This document shows, piece by piece, positions 1-12,801 of a stretch of DNA of 64,000 nt. The notes under the pieces are model-generated. The model worked only from the letters and a program-made list of their open reading frames with translations, did not search any database and was not told the origin of the DNA. Source of the stretch: Moringa oleifera (lineage: Eukaryota; Streptophyta; Magnoliopsida; Brassicales; Moringaceae). The position numbers and the translations under genes are program-made. The DNA is taken from assembly GCA_021397835.1 (NCBI GenBank), contig JAJFZO010000094.1, forward strand, positions 4,316,001 through 4,380,000, in the 5' to 3' direction. The number at the start of each line of letters is the position of its first letter. Position 1 is the first letter of the stretch.

Positions 1-495
1 CCCTGGAAAGGACCTGGTACCCCGGCTGCAAAGTATTGCTTGGCTGAAGGAAGAGACTTGAAGAGGGTGTTGAAATCATTGGAAACATGATCATTGAAGA
101 ACACTTGAAACTCCAAGGCATCTTCCTTGGGGTTAGAAGACTGGTGCTTAAGTTTCACAGCCTCTATTATGTTCTGTATCACTATGAAAGTGTTGGGTCC
201 AACAGAGCATCCCAAATCTGCAACCCTGAATAAGTTTGAAGTACGAGAAGGGCTGACTTGCTTTATATCAAGCTTCTCTGCAATTGCTTCATCCAACAAA
301 GGCTTGGCTAGCTGCAGCGCCGATCTCTGCTAAATAGAAAGTGTTAAATTGCATGACTTGGTCTGATTAAAGGCAAAAACCAAAGGAAATTAACCCATTG
401 TCTATGTGAAAGAAAAACAGTACCTGATACAAGGAATTCCGATAGTAGCTATGCTGTCCATCTCCTCCTTTCATCGAAGTGGATTTAGTGGCCAT
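1..495 (-). CDS. SABATH family SAM-dependent carboxyl methyltransferase, 5' part (partial)
   Basis: Two exons are visible on the minus strand: 495-424 and 326-1, with a 97-bp GT...AG intron (423-327) joining in phase 0. The start at 495 gives MATKSTSMKGGDG followed by a SYYRNSLYQ segment, the usual SABATH N-terminus that binds SAM and substrate. Exon 2 carries VADLGCSVGPNTF (SAM-binding motif I), then FFNDHVSNDFNTLF and YFAAGVPG, all family hallmarks. SABATH enzymes methylate carboxyl groups of small acids such as salicylate, jasmonate, gibberellins, loganate or farnesoate in the cytosol. The specificity residues lie further downstream, outside the window, so the substrate cannot be named. 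An upstream in-frame ATG at 549 would add 18 residues rich in charged amino acids and is less likely. The gene continues beyond position 1, so about three quarters of the protein is missing here. Confidence 0.93.
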
Positions 496-2099
496 CTCAC
501 TCCCTCTCTCTCTGTCTCTCTTACACTCAGGTAAAATCCTTCCTTCCACAAAACTTTTCTCTCAATCACTGACAGAGAAATAGCTTTAATTTATATAAGA
601 GATTACGCTTGAAATGTTAATAGGAAACAAGAAGTAGAGGACAGAAAGATAAAAAATAGAACTGCCGAGAAGTCTCAAAGATAGACATTTTATATTAGAC
701 AGTTAGACATCATATGAATTAATATCACTTGCATTCTAGATGTTAGAAACAAAAATTGATCAAAAAGACAGCAGCAGTGTGGACAAATTATAGTAATAAG
801 TTATGGTGAACGATGAAAACAACGTGTTAACATCAGACATCAGACATCAGCTCATTGTTAATCAATGACATTATCAATACAAAGTCAAACAACCAAAATT
901 AATCTACTCCAATTGAAACCTGTAAACAAAGACGCAACGCAGCTGTAGACTGCTTGAATATGCTGGCAAATATAATAAAAGCCAACTGCAAACCTACAAT
1001 TAAACCATTTGCTGACTAATTCCAACTAATTTATTCTTCTATGTGTTTTCACCAAACCCTCTCTTTCTATGTAATCTCAGAGAGAATTGAATGGCTATTT
1101 TTCTTTCTTTTTTTTTTTTTTGGGAACTCAAAATCATATCAAAAGTGATATTCAGTTTTTATCAAACTTTTTAATGTATTCTGAATAAATTTTTTAATAT
1201 TACATTTAATTATCTACAATAGCACATCAAAATTCATTTTATTATTGTCTCATGTCTTCTATAATAGTATTACTATATATCATAACTTATATTATGTCAT
1301 AGATATCATCTATATATTTTAAATTTATTATTATAATAAAGTATTAAGACCTAATATATGTACTATTGAATGACATAATCATGAACTACATAAAATTTAT
1401 CCGCAGGAGTATTATACCGTATTAAAAAGTAACTCGTATTCTTAGCTTGAGTTTGAATGGATAAAAAAGAATGTCATATGGAAAAAAATTTCAAAATTAT
1501 CCTATATAATAATTTTTTTTAGGACAAATTATCCTCTATATTATAATAATTATTATTATTATTTTGTTATTTTTAATTAAATAAAAAAGCGTAAATATAT
1601 ATTCAATTTTTATTGTTATTTGGAAGTTAAAAGCTGCTCCATTATATGGAAATATATATAGTTTCTCTTTGTTCATTTTTATTTTTAGGTAAGAACAAAG
1701 GAGAGTGGCTGGTGGAAGTTAAAACCAAAGCCTCTTGTCCTAGACTTAACCGCTCGTTTTCCCACCAAAAGCCATCTCTGTGCAAAACGTACATGTACAC
1801 TCTTGTCTTCTCTCCTTCTCCCCCTCTTTTCAACTCTTCGATTGACGGCCCTGGTTTTGGCAATTGGGTAAACTACACTTATTTGTGTTTGTTTCCGGAG
1901 AAACCTAATGGAGAAAAAAAAAAAAGCAAAAAATTTGATTCCCAGAAGAAAAGGAACTCGGGTTAACACTTTCTCTTGTTTCTTTCTCTTCTTTACCCAT
2001 CGCAAAACAGATTAAAACGGTTATGTCACGAGAGCCATTAGACTCTCCGAAATCGTGTGCTCTTTCTGTTTCCATTCTGTGTTTGCAGGCTTGTTGAGG
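496..2099. other. Intergenic: divergent promoter region between SABATH and ankyrin-kinase genes
   Basis: No gene was recognised. The stretch is AT-rich with a poly-T run near 1108-1122 and A/T-rich low-complexity DNA at 1140-1640. A pyrimidine-rich leader-like stretch (1800-1835) and the sequence tttgcag ending at 2088, just upstream of the kinase ATG, could mark the 3' end of a 5'-UTR intron, but no donor was assigned. Short overlapping reading frames on both strands at 1640-2156 have no recognisable protein content. Confidence 0.6.
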
Positions 2100-5000
2100 A
2101 TGAAGATGATCGGCCAGATCCAAGGAGAAAATGCTACGGGCGAAACTGATATGCAACTAATTGGGAAGTTCTTGAGTTTTGCCTCAAGGGGTGACAGGGT
2201 TGGACTGAACCAAATGTTGATGGATGGTACCTCCCCTGACGTGCAGGACTACGACAACAGGACCGCTTTGCATCTCGCTGCCAGTGAGGGCCATGCGCCT
2301 ATTGTCGAGCTTCTTCTGCATTACAAAGCCAACGTCAACCTCGTAGATCGATGGCAACGAACTGTAAGCGACCATTAGTTTGTAATTTTCATAGTTGCGG
2401 GTCTCCTTTTGTGTTGTTAAGACAAGAAGCGATGTTACAATACAAGAATTCCTTCAAGATGACAAGCATTCCTGTCAGTTTCTTCAATTGGAAGTTAGAG
2501 TACTATCATTTAATTAATTAGTTACTTGTTCTACAATGATGCCTGAAAACTTACGTTATTGGGAATCAAGGTTAAGATTAATTTGTTCCATCTTTTGACT
2601 GTAATGTGAAGCCCTTGACAGATGCAAGACTCTATGGACACCGAGACATATGCAGGATCCTAGAAGTTAATGGAGGCAAGGCTTTTGTCAATGATCAACC
2701 AATGGTAATTAGATGATTAATATCGAAGGAACTTCAATGGGTATATGATAATTAGACATTGATACAGTGTTATATGTCTTAATTGAAATGGATGTTTCTT
2801 CAATTCGTGGTAAAGAGACATTGCTACAGATTTACAAGACTAAGACCAGTGTCTGACTCTTATTTTAATGTCAAAGGAATCATCTTCTCTCCTTAGCTTG
2901 ACTTGGCACTCTCTTCTACACTACTATAAAATACTTAAGATATAGGGTTTTCCTTTTGTAGGAACAGCCTGGTTTCTGCCATGATTATAATGTGAAACTG
3001 AAGAATCGCTGCTTAAAGCACACAAGATCTACAATACTAATGTGTTGAAAGCTTGGTCAAATTCATTTAACATGTTAACTCTCTGAAAATCTATGAGGAA
3101 GCAGTGTGGGATGGTTTTGAAAATAGTGCAATCTGCACCAAAGTCAAAAGATCCCAAAATTGGTTCCTCTGAGTATGTTTATCCAATGATAAACACAAAC
3201 GTGTCCGTTAGAATATTATCCATGGGTGTGATTACTTATTAGTTCAGTATATTAGAGTATAACTCAAGAGAGAGAGAAATTAGAGCTAAAAGCCAAATGA
3301 ACCAAGCTGAAATATCTTTGTTGAGGCATTTTGTGTCAGAATTCTGCCATAGTGCCATGCTTTGCTTCACATAGCCATGGGAATCAGGATTAGACACTTG
3401 CAAAACAAAGAAACCAAAGTGAAGAGAACGACATCTCAACAGAATGTGCCAGGACTAGGGCAGGAAATTTGAAATAGAAACAGAAAGTTGAAAGTTGTGC
3501 ATTGTTTCTTAGATTCTTTGAGCCCCTGATGATGTGAATTTCTTTTGTTTCAAGTAGGGAGCTATTCCTGTTTTCTTGTTATATCTTTTCTTTCTTCAAA
3601 AATTTTGTATCTTTGCCGCAAAGAAAAGGATGGTTATATTTTTTTTACTTAATGCTTCGTTGTTTGTGCAGACAGTTCGACATGAGCAGGATTCACACGA
3701 AGTAAATTTTGATATTTCAGAATTGAACACACAATACTCCTTGATAATTGAACAGGTAGTAGAAAAGAAAACTTTTGATGCATGGACTTATTAACCGGAA
3801 AATTGCACTTAGTTAAACAAGACAACCACTATTGCTCTGTAATCTCCTATGTACTATCTTATAGTTTTATGTGTTACATGAAATATGCTGTTAAGATAAA
3901 TCATTCAGTAGTAAGCATCATTTGGTTAAATATTTGCAAATTCATGTTCATAACAGATATTATTTATAACCACAGATGAATCTACCATAGGTTTTCAGAA
4001 GGTAAAATTTATTTTTCTGTTCCTTGAATATGATTTATCATATTATATGCCTCATATTTGGTGGAAATTGCTAAAATTTTAGCTAAATTAGTCTTGTACT
4101 ACCTGCCATATTACTTCTACCTTAAAAAGCTACACAATGTGAATTTCTATCTGTATGGGTAACTGATTAGAGGAAATTTGCTTGTCTTAGGGTGTATTTG
4201 GTGAATCTGAAAAGGTCAAATGGCGTGGAACATGGGTTGTCAAGACAGTGATAAAGAGACAAATACAATATCCTGTACAAATGTATGTTTAATTGAATAT
4301 TCACTGCTGCTGGTTGCTCAATTTGGACCATCTATATAGGTAGATCATGCAGAGGAATCTAGCCACTCAATCCAGTTTGTTTAAAGCAGGATACTGTCAG
4401 CTAAGGATAATACTCTCTTACGTGAACTTCGACACCCAAATATTTTGCAGTTTCTTGGTTCAATTGTACATGGAGAAGAGATGATTCTTATCACAGAGTA
4501 TTTGCCAAAGGTATTTCCTTCTGCGAATATACCATGTTTTCTTCCCCGGATTACCTTCTAATGGCATTGATATGCCTGATAGCTCACTATAACCTTAACT
4601 TGGTTAGAAACTTCAAAGATTTATCATTCGTACACTCTGTTTAATTAAATTTGAGGTCTTGTGGTTTATAATTATATTGTCCCCTGAAAGTTCTTTTAAT
4701 AGCTGAAGTTGGAATCTTAATTACATTGAAGCAACATAATAGGATTGGTTTCTGACTGATTTAGCTGGTGTTTCTTAGCCACCATCTCCAACAATACTAT
4801 AAACTTTAGTCAAAGATATCTGACTTATCTTTAGTTAACTATAAGGGTTATGTGTGTGAACTGAATTTTGAATCTCTTGATGGCTCAAATTCTTGTGAGG
4901 TTAAGTAGAGGATTTATGTTTGTATATGTGGTTTTACCTTAGGAGAGCCATAATGCACACAAGCATCTAAGAACTGCAGATTGTAGTCTCTAGTACCTTG

Positions 5001-7742
5001 ACGTAAAGGAAACTCATGCAACTAATTTATCAACCTCACTTTTGGCATATAGAGATCAGTGCTCGTTGTTGTGTAAAACCAATTTCTTTTCTTTCTTCTG
5101 CAATGCAATATGTGTTAACCCAATTCTATTTGGTATTTATTTTCTATCCAAGTACTTGCTATGAAACCTTTGCTGGCATGAATAAATCTCTTGAGAGAAA
5201 ATCATCCTTAACATATAAATTTGCAAATGAGGAAGGGCTTGATGTGTTAATCATTTAACATGTAAAGTGAATCCCTTTTTTTTTCACTTCCACCTTATTT
5301 CCTGATTGAAGTTAGAATGACTATTGAACATGGAAAGTGGAAGCCTGTTTTTAGTGAGTGCTTTTTTTTTCTACGAATAAAGCTGTTTATGTAATTCAGG
5401 GGAACCTAGATGATATATTGACCGAAAAAGGTAGGCTTGATCTGCCCACTGCTCTGCGCTATGCCCTTGACATTGCCAGGTAATGTGATTTTATTGCATA
5501 CAGCATTTTCTTGATAAGTTTTTTGTGTTTGAAAAATGGGGAGATTCATTACCTGTTCCATGGATAATTTATTGTGTTTCTGCATGGTCAGTTAAAGATT
5601 GACTAGCTTTTATTTGTACCTAAATATACATCAAAGATATTCTCCCATCATCTTACCTTGATCTAAGGAGCTTTGTAGGAGAGAAAAAGAGAAAGCAATA
5701 TTCTTCTTCACATTCTCTAGTTGTCTCGTAATTCATGGTTACCATTGCTACTGTCTTTAAGTGAATGAACTGGATTGTAAATGATGGTGAGCTAAGCCTT
5801 TTTCCCCTTCTCTGCGACCTAAGGCACCATCTATCATATACCTTTGGAGTTTTATAACAGTAGAGTTAATAGCAAAGGCAGCTTCTAAGTTATAGGTCCT
5901 CTTAATTTTTCAGTAATGTTACTTCATTTTCATGTTTGAAATGAGGTCTCTTGCTACTTCTATTAACCATGTACTTAGAAGAACATACCTTTCATTTAGC
6001 CCTTGCATACATAAAGTGTGAGTCCCTCTACTCTTTGTAAAACCAAATAAATGAAATCCATGTAATGAGATGATTATCATGATCTGTCAATATCTTAGCT
6101 CAGATTTACATATAGATAAAGAAACTTAAACTGTCGTTAAATTAATGATTCACAGGGGAATGAACTATCTTCATGAGCACAAGCCCAACCCTATAGTTCA
6201 CAATCACTTGGATCCCAGGTAGGTTTTTAATCTTTTAGATTCATAGTTTCTTTCACTTTCTCATTTGGTATCATAGCCTCACAAGATTTCAAAGTTTTAC
6301 TCTTCCTCTTTGGACATCAATAAAAAGCATCTTAAGAGTGCTTTGAAATGAAAGCCATGACGTTTATTCAACAATTACTTTGCATCCAGCTTAAAATTGT
6401 TCTTTATCACTGAAAGAAAATTATGTCTTTGACAGTGAATAAATGGTTATTTCTGTTTTTTTGTGCAATTGTTTATTTTTTTAGTGATATATACACCTTA
6501 ATAAATGCTATGGATAACTAGCTCTCATTGCAAAATATTGTATGGATACTAAGTGATGTGCCCATTTGTTGTTTTCATGTAATTTGATGGAAAACTGTGT
6601 TGTTCTGTTAGCAAGAAACTGCAATATTATCATTTTCATTAAATGCTTATCATGATGTGGTTGTAATATTGGGTTTTTCCCAATTATTGATGTACAGTAA
6701 CTAATATTTGTCTGAGCATATTTGTATACCAACTATCTGTCATTCAAAGAACTCTTTGCTATTTTTGGATGTAGAAATTTGTTGCAAGATGAAGGCGACC
6801 ATTTGAAAATTGGTGAGTATTGGGTGCAAATGTTGTATGAGCGGATACACCCCAATCAAGAAAACTGTAAGTTAACGCCATCTTATCCTCATTTTTGCAT
6901 TCAATGCTACTGCATCTAAAGAATCTTTATGGGTGACAGGTCAAATAATAGGTAATCATGTGATCACTAGCAACCCATTCGATGATACCAAGAAAGATAT
7001 CTGCTCATTTGGGTTCATTTTTTATCAGGTACAGACTGGATATGTTAGTTTTATGTAATATGGCTGCTTGAATATCACTTGAAATCTAGATAGTAATTGG
7101 TACTAATGGTCAACAAGTATACCTCGTTACAATCTCATACCATCTTATCTGAAGCATTCTTATAAGATTAACTGCTACACAGTTACAGACAAGATTGTTT
7201 TAGAACTATAGGTCACGCTTGCTGCAGAAAATGATAAAGTTTAAAAGGTTCTTGTCATCCATGGTAACACGGCTCCTTAATCAAGGGCCTTCTATATTTG
7301 TTCACTATTGCGCTGATGGAAAACAAATTCTGCGATCTTTTACAAATACAGATGTTGGAAGGAAGGCTTCTTCTGCCCAACATGAACTTTGACTTCATAA
7401 ATCTCTCGTGTGATGATTTCGAGCCCAAGTTTCACTTAAGCAAATGTCCTACAAGGATTCAGCAGTAAGTGATCTCAGTCTTGCTTTAGAACCCTTCACT
7501 GGCCTCTAGCCTTTCGTGTTTCATAAAGATCTAGATATTCCTATGTTGCATTATGAACTTCTTTGCTTACATACTCATGTTATAAAGTAGAGTTTTATTG
7601 AGATTACATGGCTATTGTTCGTAGATTGATAAAGCAGTGCACGAGCAAAGACCCTTCTGAAAGGCCTTCATTCACTGCTGTGATAGAGATCATCGAGGAA
7701 GTTTTGTTGTGCATAGGACGACCTGCATGCCCCGTTTGTTAA
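2100..7742 (+). CDS. Ankyrin-repeat integrin-linked-kinase-like protein (predicted pseudokinase)
   Basis: Eleven exons: 2100-2363, 2612-2704, 3672-3755, 4191-4282, 4390-4510, 5400-5479, 6156-6218, 6775-6866, 6940-7028, 7352-7464, 7625-7742. All have GT...AG introns and consistent phases, giving 402 aa. Residues about 20-115 form ankyrin repeats (RTALHLAASEGHAPIVELLL, then PLTDARLYGHRDICRILE). Residues about 145-390 form a protein-kinase fold of the plant ILK-like, Raf-related (group C MAPKKK) class. The beta-3 lysine is present (WVVKTVIK, K165) and LRHPNILQFLGSI is well conserved. The catalytic HRD is replaced by H260-N-H262, the catalytic-loop lysine by D264, and DFG by G279-E-Y. The C-terminus ends in a cysteine-rich CIGRPACPVC. 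By family knowledge, these proteins act as scaffolds or weak Mn-dependent kinases in stress or hormone signalling. The start was chosen because it opens directly into the conserved N-terminus; a second ATG lies two codons later. Confidence 0.9.
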
Positions 7743-8394
7743 TCTCATTAAACACTCTACGAAGACAAGAAATGGATCTACACTTCCAGATCTCCAAAGC
7801 TGGTATAAGAAAACTCCACATTAATGACTTACAAGTTTTCCTCGCATTTGAAGCAAGTTCAGTAAGTTAAAGACATTATATTGATCTTACTTCCAATGTT
7901 TTTTCTCCTATTCTAAACATGTTATGGCATCAAATTCTGATCATTAGAAGATTTATGGCTTGAGAAAAACAACAGTCTTTAAAAAAATGCTTGGTTTGCA
8001 AGTATTGAACTTGTAAAAGTTATGAGTAAGCTATAGTTTGCTAAAAAAGAACAGAGAACATAATTACAGGAAAATGGAAACTCATAATGTCCGGATGGAA
8101 AGAGGACAATCTTTTAAAGAAGGTGAAGAGGGAAGGAGAACTGAAATGTATGTGAAGCATGTATGAGTAGTAATCTCTTTGATAAACTATAGTTAACATT
8201 AATTAGGTGGGTGAGTACTTTGTCAAAAAGAACAGGTGATTTGTTATGAATCCTTCATATGCCATTATATGAATGGTTCAGCGCTTATCACTCAGTTAAA
8301 TGATTTCATTATTCTCCTCTTTTACTCAATCTTCAATCCCTTTGCCGGTCCATGCACGATTGCCCGTTTGTACCCCTGAGATGAAAATTTTTCT

Positions 8395-8780
8395 TTTATA
8401 ATAAGATAAGTTTTGCAAAAAATTTTAAATTATATGAATTTTTTTAATTTGAATCTAAATATTTTATATGTTTATATTTTAATTTATTTAATTTAATTTT
8501 TAAAAGTTAAAAATTTTATATAACAAATCATAACTTTAAATTGTTTATGTAAAAAATATTTAAATTATAATTATTAAGTGTTAAAAATATTTTTAATAAA
8601 TAAAAATTATTTAAATTATAATTTTAAAATGAAACTTATAATATATATAAATAATTTTTCATATTTTAATAATAAAAATGCTGTTAATTTTTATAATCAC
8701 ATAAATCAAAAGTTAAATTAAAAAGTTAAAAAATTATTGGCTATTTTAATTTTTTTATATTTAACTTTAATAATATTTAT
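8395..8780 (+). repeat. AT-rich dispersed repeat, copy 1
   Basis: This segment shares an ordered string of words with 46440-46560 and 47560-47710 in the same orientation, and with 12280-12440 in the opposite one. The core run is a TTTAATT-rich stretch, then aaaatatttaaattataatta. Similarity was judged by eye in highly AT-biased DNA. Ends, terminal inverted repeats and target duplications were not resolved. It could be an old MITE or a non-autonomous element. Confidence 0.5.
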
Positions 8781-9754
8781 TATTTATTTATTTATTTATT
8801 TAGCTAAAACCTTAAAATGATGAAAAGTCTTGGTGGGGTGAAGTGAAGTCTATGTTGTCCGCTAACTAGTTTGGTTGTATCAGTCAAATATTGCAACGCA
8901 TGCACCTAATACCCAAGACCCAACAAACCTTTACCTTCTCATTTTGGTAATTAACCTTTTTACTTTGTCAAATTTTTTAACTAAAAATTATCACCACATT
9001 TTCTTTTCCTGCTCTAATCTTATAACTCTTTTTGATCATCTTTCACGCTTTTATTAAAGTTTTATCCTTATTTTTCTAATTTTCATAGACAATATTATAT
9101 AATAAAGTCTTGAATTATGGCAAAGAGAAAAAATTTAAAAACTTTAATTCAAAATAGACAATAAAGAAAGGCCAAATTCAACTGAACTTTAGTATTAAGT
9201 ACCCATTAGTCTTGAATCGGTGAATAATTAACGCAGATATTCAACTTGCACAACTCATTAATATTAACAAATTAATCTAACAAATTCCATTTTACATATT
9301 ATTCTATGTCCCGATCTGCTGTGCCCCCTAAGTTTTGTTAACAATGACACCATGGAGATAACTAATCTAGCACGGAAATCTACTGGCTTAAAATAATAAT
9401 GCAAGGTATTTCGATTGAGTACGGACTGACACTATACCTTATACTATAACTGAAATACATTATCATATATTGTATATTCCTCATTGCCAGTTCTATTGAG
9501 AATGCGATGCAACCCATATATCGCAAAGCATGAGGTGTCTAAAAGAAGCCCAATCAATCATTTATCAGCGTTACCCAATTATTTTATTAATATAATATAT
9601 AATAATATTTTATGATATATTCATTTATTAAAAATTAAACATTAAGCTGTCAAATTTATAGCTTTGTATTATATAAGAATATAGTATAGTTTAATAAACA
9701 GGGGTACGTAGAAGGGCGGGACTTGTAAATAAAGGGCCAAGGTCTCCCGTGTAT

Positions 9755-9760
9755 CACGTG
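9755..9760. promoter_or_regulatory. G-box / ABRE-like CACGTG
   Basis: A palindromic CACGTG followed by TA lies about 550 bp upstream of the PADRE TATA box. G-boxes bind bHLH and bZIP factors, and the ACGTGT context fits an ABRE core. PADRE genes are often stress-responsive, which would fit. A single hexamer can occur by chance. Confidence 0.35.
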
Positions 9761-10301
9761 TAATGCAATGAACTGACAGTTTGAACGTGAACAGCGGTGA
9801 CTGACACCGTCACCGGCATGTCACGCAAAGCTGAATCTACATTACAGGTTCCCACCCATGCTCACACATGATCTTTTCCTTTGCCTTCATAAAATCATTA
9901 TTCTCCATTAAATTTTCACTGAAATTAATTAAAATTTAATTTTTTAAAAATATTCCTTCACATGCTAGTCGAAATTAAAATATATATTTTTTAAAAAAAT
10001 AAAAAGATATATGGCATATGGAACCTTCTTTAAAAGTCAAAGCTAACTAAAGAGACTAAGCCCTTGAAATTTCTTACAAGAAAGGAAAATGGGAAGGGTC
10101 CCACACGCATTCAAGAAGGGGTTTTAGCGGCAACGTATAATTTATAGAAACTTAGAAAAACAAAAGAAAAAAAAAACTGAAAAATGGGAATGTACCTTCC
10201 ACTTTAATTTCCTTTTCATTTTCATTAATCCTTTTTTTTTTATTCAACGCGGACTCCATGATAGTGTCAACCCTTCCACATCTGCCTCTGCCTGTCGTAA
10301 C

Positions 10302-10310
10302 CTTATATAT
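10302..10310 (+). promoter_or_regulatory. TATA box of PADRE gene
   Basis: CTTATATAT lies about 210 bp upstream of the ATG at 10520 and is followed by a CT-rich leader typical of plant 5' UTRs. Spacing suggests transcription starts near 10335-10345. Confidence 0.55.
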
Positions 10311-10519
10311 CCGTCGACTTCCATTTTCATCTCCATCATCTTCACTTTGCGAAATCGGATTCTTCTTTTTTAAAGCTCTGTTTCTCTCAGATTCTCCATC
10401 GGAAAGCAGACCCAGTTGAAACCCGGAATCTAGGGTTCATATAGTTTGCTGCTCTGGTTTTGTTGTTGCAGATAAGGCGCGCGTCCAATTGTAGAAGTCT
10501 TCGTGGTGGTGTGTTGACA

Positions 10520-11077
10520 ATGGGGAATTATGTTTCTTGTGCGTTATCGGCTCCTCTGGGGAAGAACCCTAAATCGACGAAAGTGATCCTCCCGAGTGGA
10601 GAAATCCGGCAAATCCAGCCACCCACGAAGGCCGCCGAGCTCATGCTGGAGACACCCAACTTCTTCCTCGTAAACTCGCAGTCTTTGAAGATCGGGCGCA
10701 GGTTCTCCCCTCTCAACGCCGACGAGGACCTCGAACTCGCCAACGTCTACGTCATGTTCCCCATGAAGAGAGTCAACTCCTTCGTCACCGCCGCCGACAT
10801 GGGCGCCCTCTTCCTCCTCGCCAAGCGTGGTCTTGCCGGCAACAAAGTCAGGATCCTAACCGCCGGAGCAGAGTCCGGTGCGATGGTCTCAGCGGGGAAA
10901 AGACTCGAGGCTTGGCCTCACAGCGATCAGGCGGCGATGGAGAAACCAGTGCCCAAGCTGAGCCTGGAGGACATCGAGGAGTTGTCGACGCCGCAGTTCA
11001 GGCATAGATTATCCATGTCGAGGTCGAGGAAGCCATTGTTGGAAACGATAGCAGAAGAGCCTGTTGCTTCAAGATGA
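10520..11077 (+). CDS. PADRE (DUF4228) domain protein
   Basis: A single exon of 185 aa. The start at 10520 gives MGNYVSC, a consensus N-myristoylation site (Gly2) with a Cys that could be palmitoylated, suggesting membrane attachment. The upstream in-frame ATG at 10460 would bury this signal and is less likely. The PADRE/DUF4228 signature runs from about residue 20 to 125: TKVILPSGEIRQIQPPTKAAELM, the NFFLVNSQSLKIGRRFSPL block, then LELANVYVMFPMKRVNSFVT. The C-terminal tail has the LSLEDIEELSTPQFRHRLSM block common in this family. Codon use is GC-rich compared with flanking DNA. The molecular function of the family is unknown; members are transcriptionally induced by pathogens and abiotic stress. 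No paralogue lies nearby. Confidence 0.93.
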   Translation: MGNYVSCALSAPLGKNPKSTKVILPSGEIRQIQPPTKAAELMLETPNFFLVNSQSLKIGRRFSPLNADEDLELANVYVMFPMKRVNSFVTAADMGALFLLAKRGLAGNKVRILTAGAESGAMVSAGKRLEAWPHSDQAAMEKPVPKLSLEDIEELSTPQFRHRLSMSRSRKPLLETIAEEPVASR

Positions 11078-12801
11078 CAAACACGCATGAAGCTATGCAT
11101 TAATCATTGTAAACTAACAGATTAAAAGAGATTAATCCTTAATAGAAAAGTTAATTACTTGATTAATATACTTGATTGGAGAAAGAGTTGTGCACTGAAT
11201 CTTCTTAGCAGCTTGATCCGACTTTGTTTTTGGGTCTCATTTTCGAAGTTGTATTTTGATGAGAAGAGCGAAGACGAATTACCCTTCTCAGTCAATACGG
11301 TTCATTGCATCTCTCTTTCTTTTGTAATTGGTATTAATGGAAAATATGAAAGAAGCTTCCTCAGTTTCTTTTATTTTTATTTTTATTTTTTGTTTTTCAT
11401 TTTTTGTCAATCTAGAAGGCCGACCAATATTTTTATAATCCAAAAAATTCTATGAACATTCTCACCAACTTGTGCAACAAAATTACTTGCAAAATAGAGA
11501 AAGAGTGATAGTTGGATTAATTTTAGGTAAATATTTCAATCTTTAATTAATTTCATTTTTGGGTTGCAAGACAAATGAATTTATTATTGTTTTAGTGGAG
11601 TTGAGAAATCGCTTATAAAGAAAAATTAGTAATTTGATATTAAAGATGTCTATTTTTCCCTTCGGAGCAAATTAATTTCATGAGAATCCATCCCTAATGG
11701 ACGGGTGTGAGGATTACAAATGGATTTAGGTTTGGTGATTTTTTTTTCCCTTTTTTTCATGATCAAAAACATAATTCTCAAATTCTTCTTGTTTAAATTT
11801 TTATTATATGTAACTTAAATCTAAATCTAAATTTGGATGTATTTAAAATCAAAATTAAAATTAAAATTTCAATTTATAAATAATCATTTAAATTTAACAT
11901 AATTTATAAAATAAATTTAATTTTTGAAAAATATATATAAAAAATAAGATGACAGAAGTTTTGCTTTTTTTTTTTTTTCTTTTAGTTTACCAGATTTTTG
12001 AACAAAGATTTTTTATTTCATCATTGCTTCAACCAATAAGATAAAGATGTGGAATAAATTTACAGAGATGAAGAAAGAGAATGAGGGGGATGGAAAAGAC
12101 ATCTCGCCCTACTTGGTTCTTTTTACATTTTTATTTTATATTATTTTTTACGGTAAAAATTTATAAATAAATTAAAAAGTTTCATAATTTTTAAATTATT
12201 AAAAATATATTCTTTAAATTTATAATATTAAAAATTTTAAAAATAACATAATTATTTAAAATTATGAATTTTTTTAAAACAGTTTGAATATTTTTTTATA
12301 TTTATAAAAATAATTTAAATCAAAATTTATTACATAAAATTTTTAATTTGAATATTTAAATTTTTAAATTTTTTAATATAATATAATTTAAATTAAATTA
12401 ATAAATTAAATTTTATTATTTTTTAAATATAAATGTTTATTATGATAATATAAAGTAAATATTAAGATTTTATTAAATTTTTATATTTTAAAATGAGATC
12501 TAAAATTTATTAAATATTTTAATAATTAAAAATATTTTATTTTTATAATTATTTATTAAAAATTAATATAAATAAATTAAAATATTAAACATGTCAAGAA
12601 TTCAGTACAAGCATTCCTTCTACTTTCGCGCCATTTCAGTTACTCTCCATTCTCTGTCACTTAGAACTCCATATCCCCATGTAACTCCCCGTAGTTTCAA
12701 TTTCACTCTCATGAACAGAAAATCTAACCGGGAAGAACGAAGCGAAAATGAAACCTGTGCTTTCACTGTGATCCTCATCATTCCAAAATCCACAGAACCC
12801 C
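11078..12801. other. Intergenic AT-rich region between PADRE and LIG6 genes
   Basis: The PADRE 3' UTR is followed by T- and A-rich DNA. The segment 11800-11940 is rich in AAATTTAAA-type words and may be another fragment of the AT-rich repeat. A clear copy occupies 12130-12590 (listed separately). The LIG6 promoter and 5' UTR must lie in about 12590-12801; no TATA box was evident. Confidence 0.55.
12130..12590 (-). repeat. AT-rich dispersed repeat, copy 2 (inverted)
   Basis: Read on the minus strand, this segment matches copies at 46390-46850 and 47240-47760. The block starting agtttgaatattt near 12281 aligns in order with the reverse complement of 46440-46560 over about 120 bp, including the shared word atcaaaatttattaca/ata. 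It abuts the LIG6 promoter. Boundaries are approximate and it has no coding capacity. Confidence 0.55.

Larger units (their letters stand above)
7743..10519. other. Intergenic AT-rich region upstream of PADRE gene
   Basis: No gene was recognised. It holds the 3' flank of the kinase gene, an AT-rich dispersed repeat copy (8395-8780, listed separately), A/T-rich DNA to about 9700, and the PADRE promoter with a G-box and TATA box (listed separately). The PADRE 5' UTR is pyrimidine-rich (10325-10400). Confidence 0.6.
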
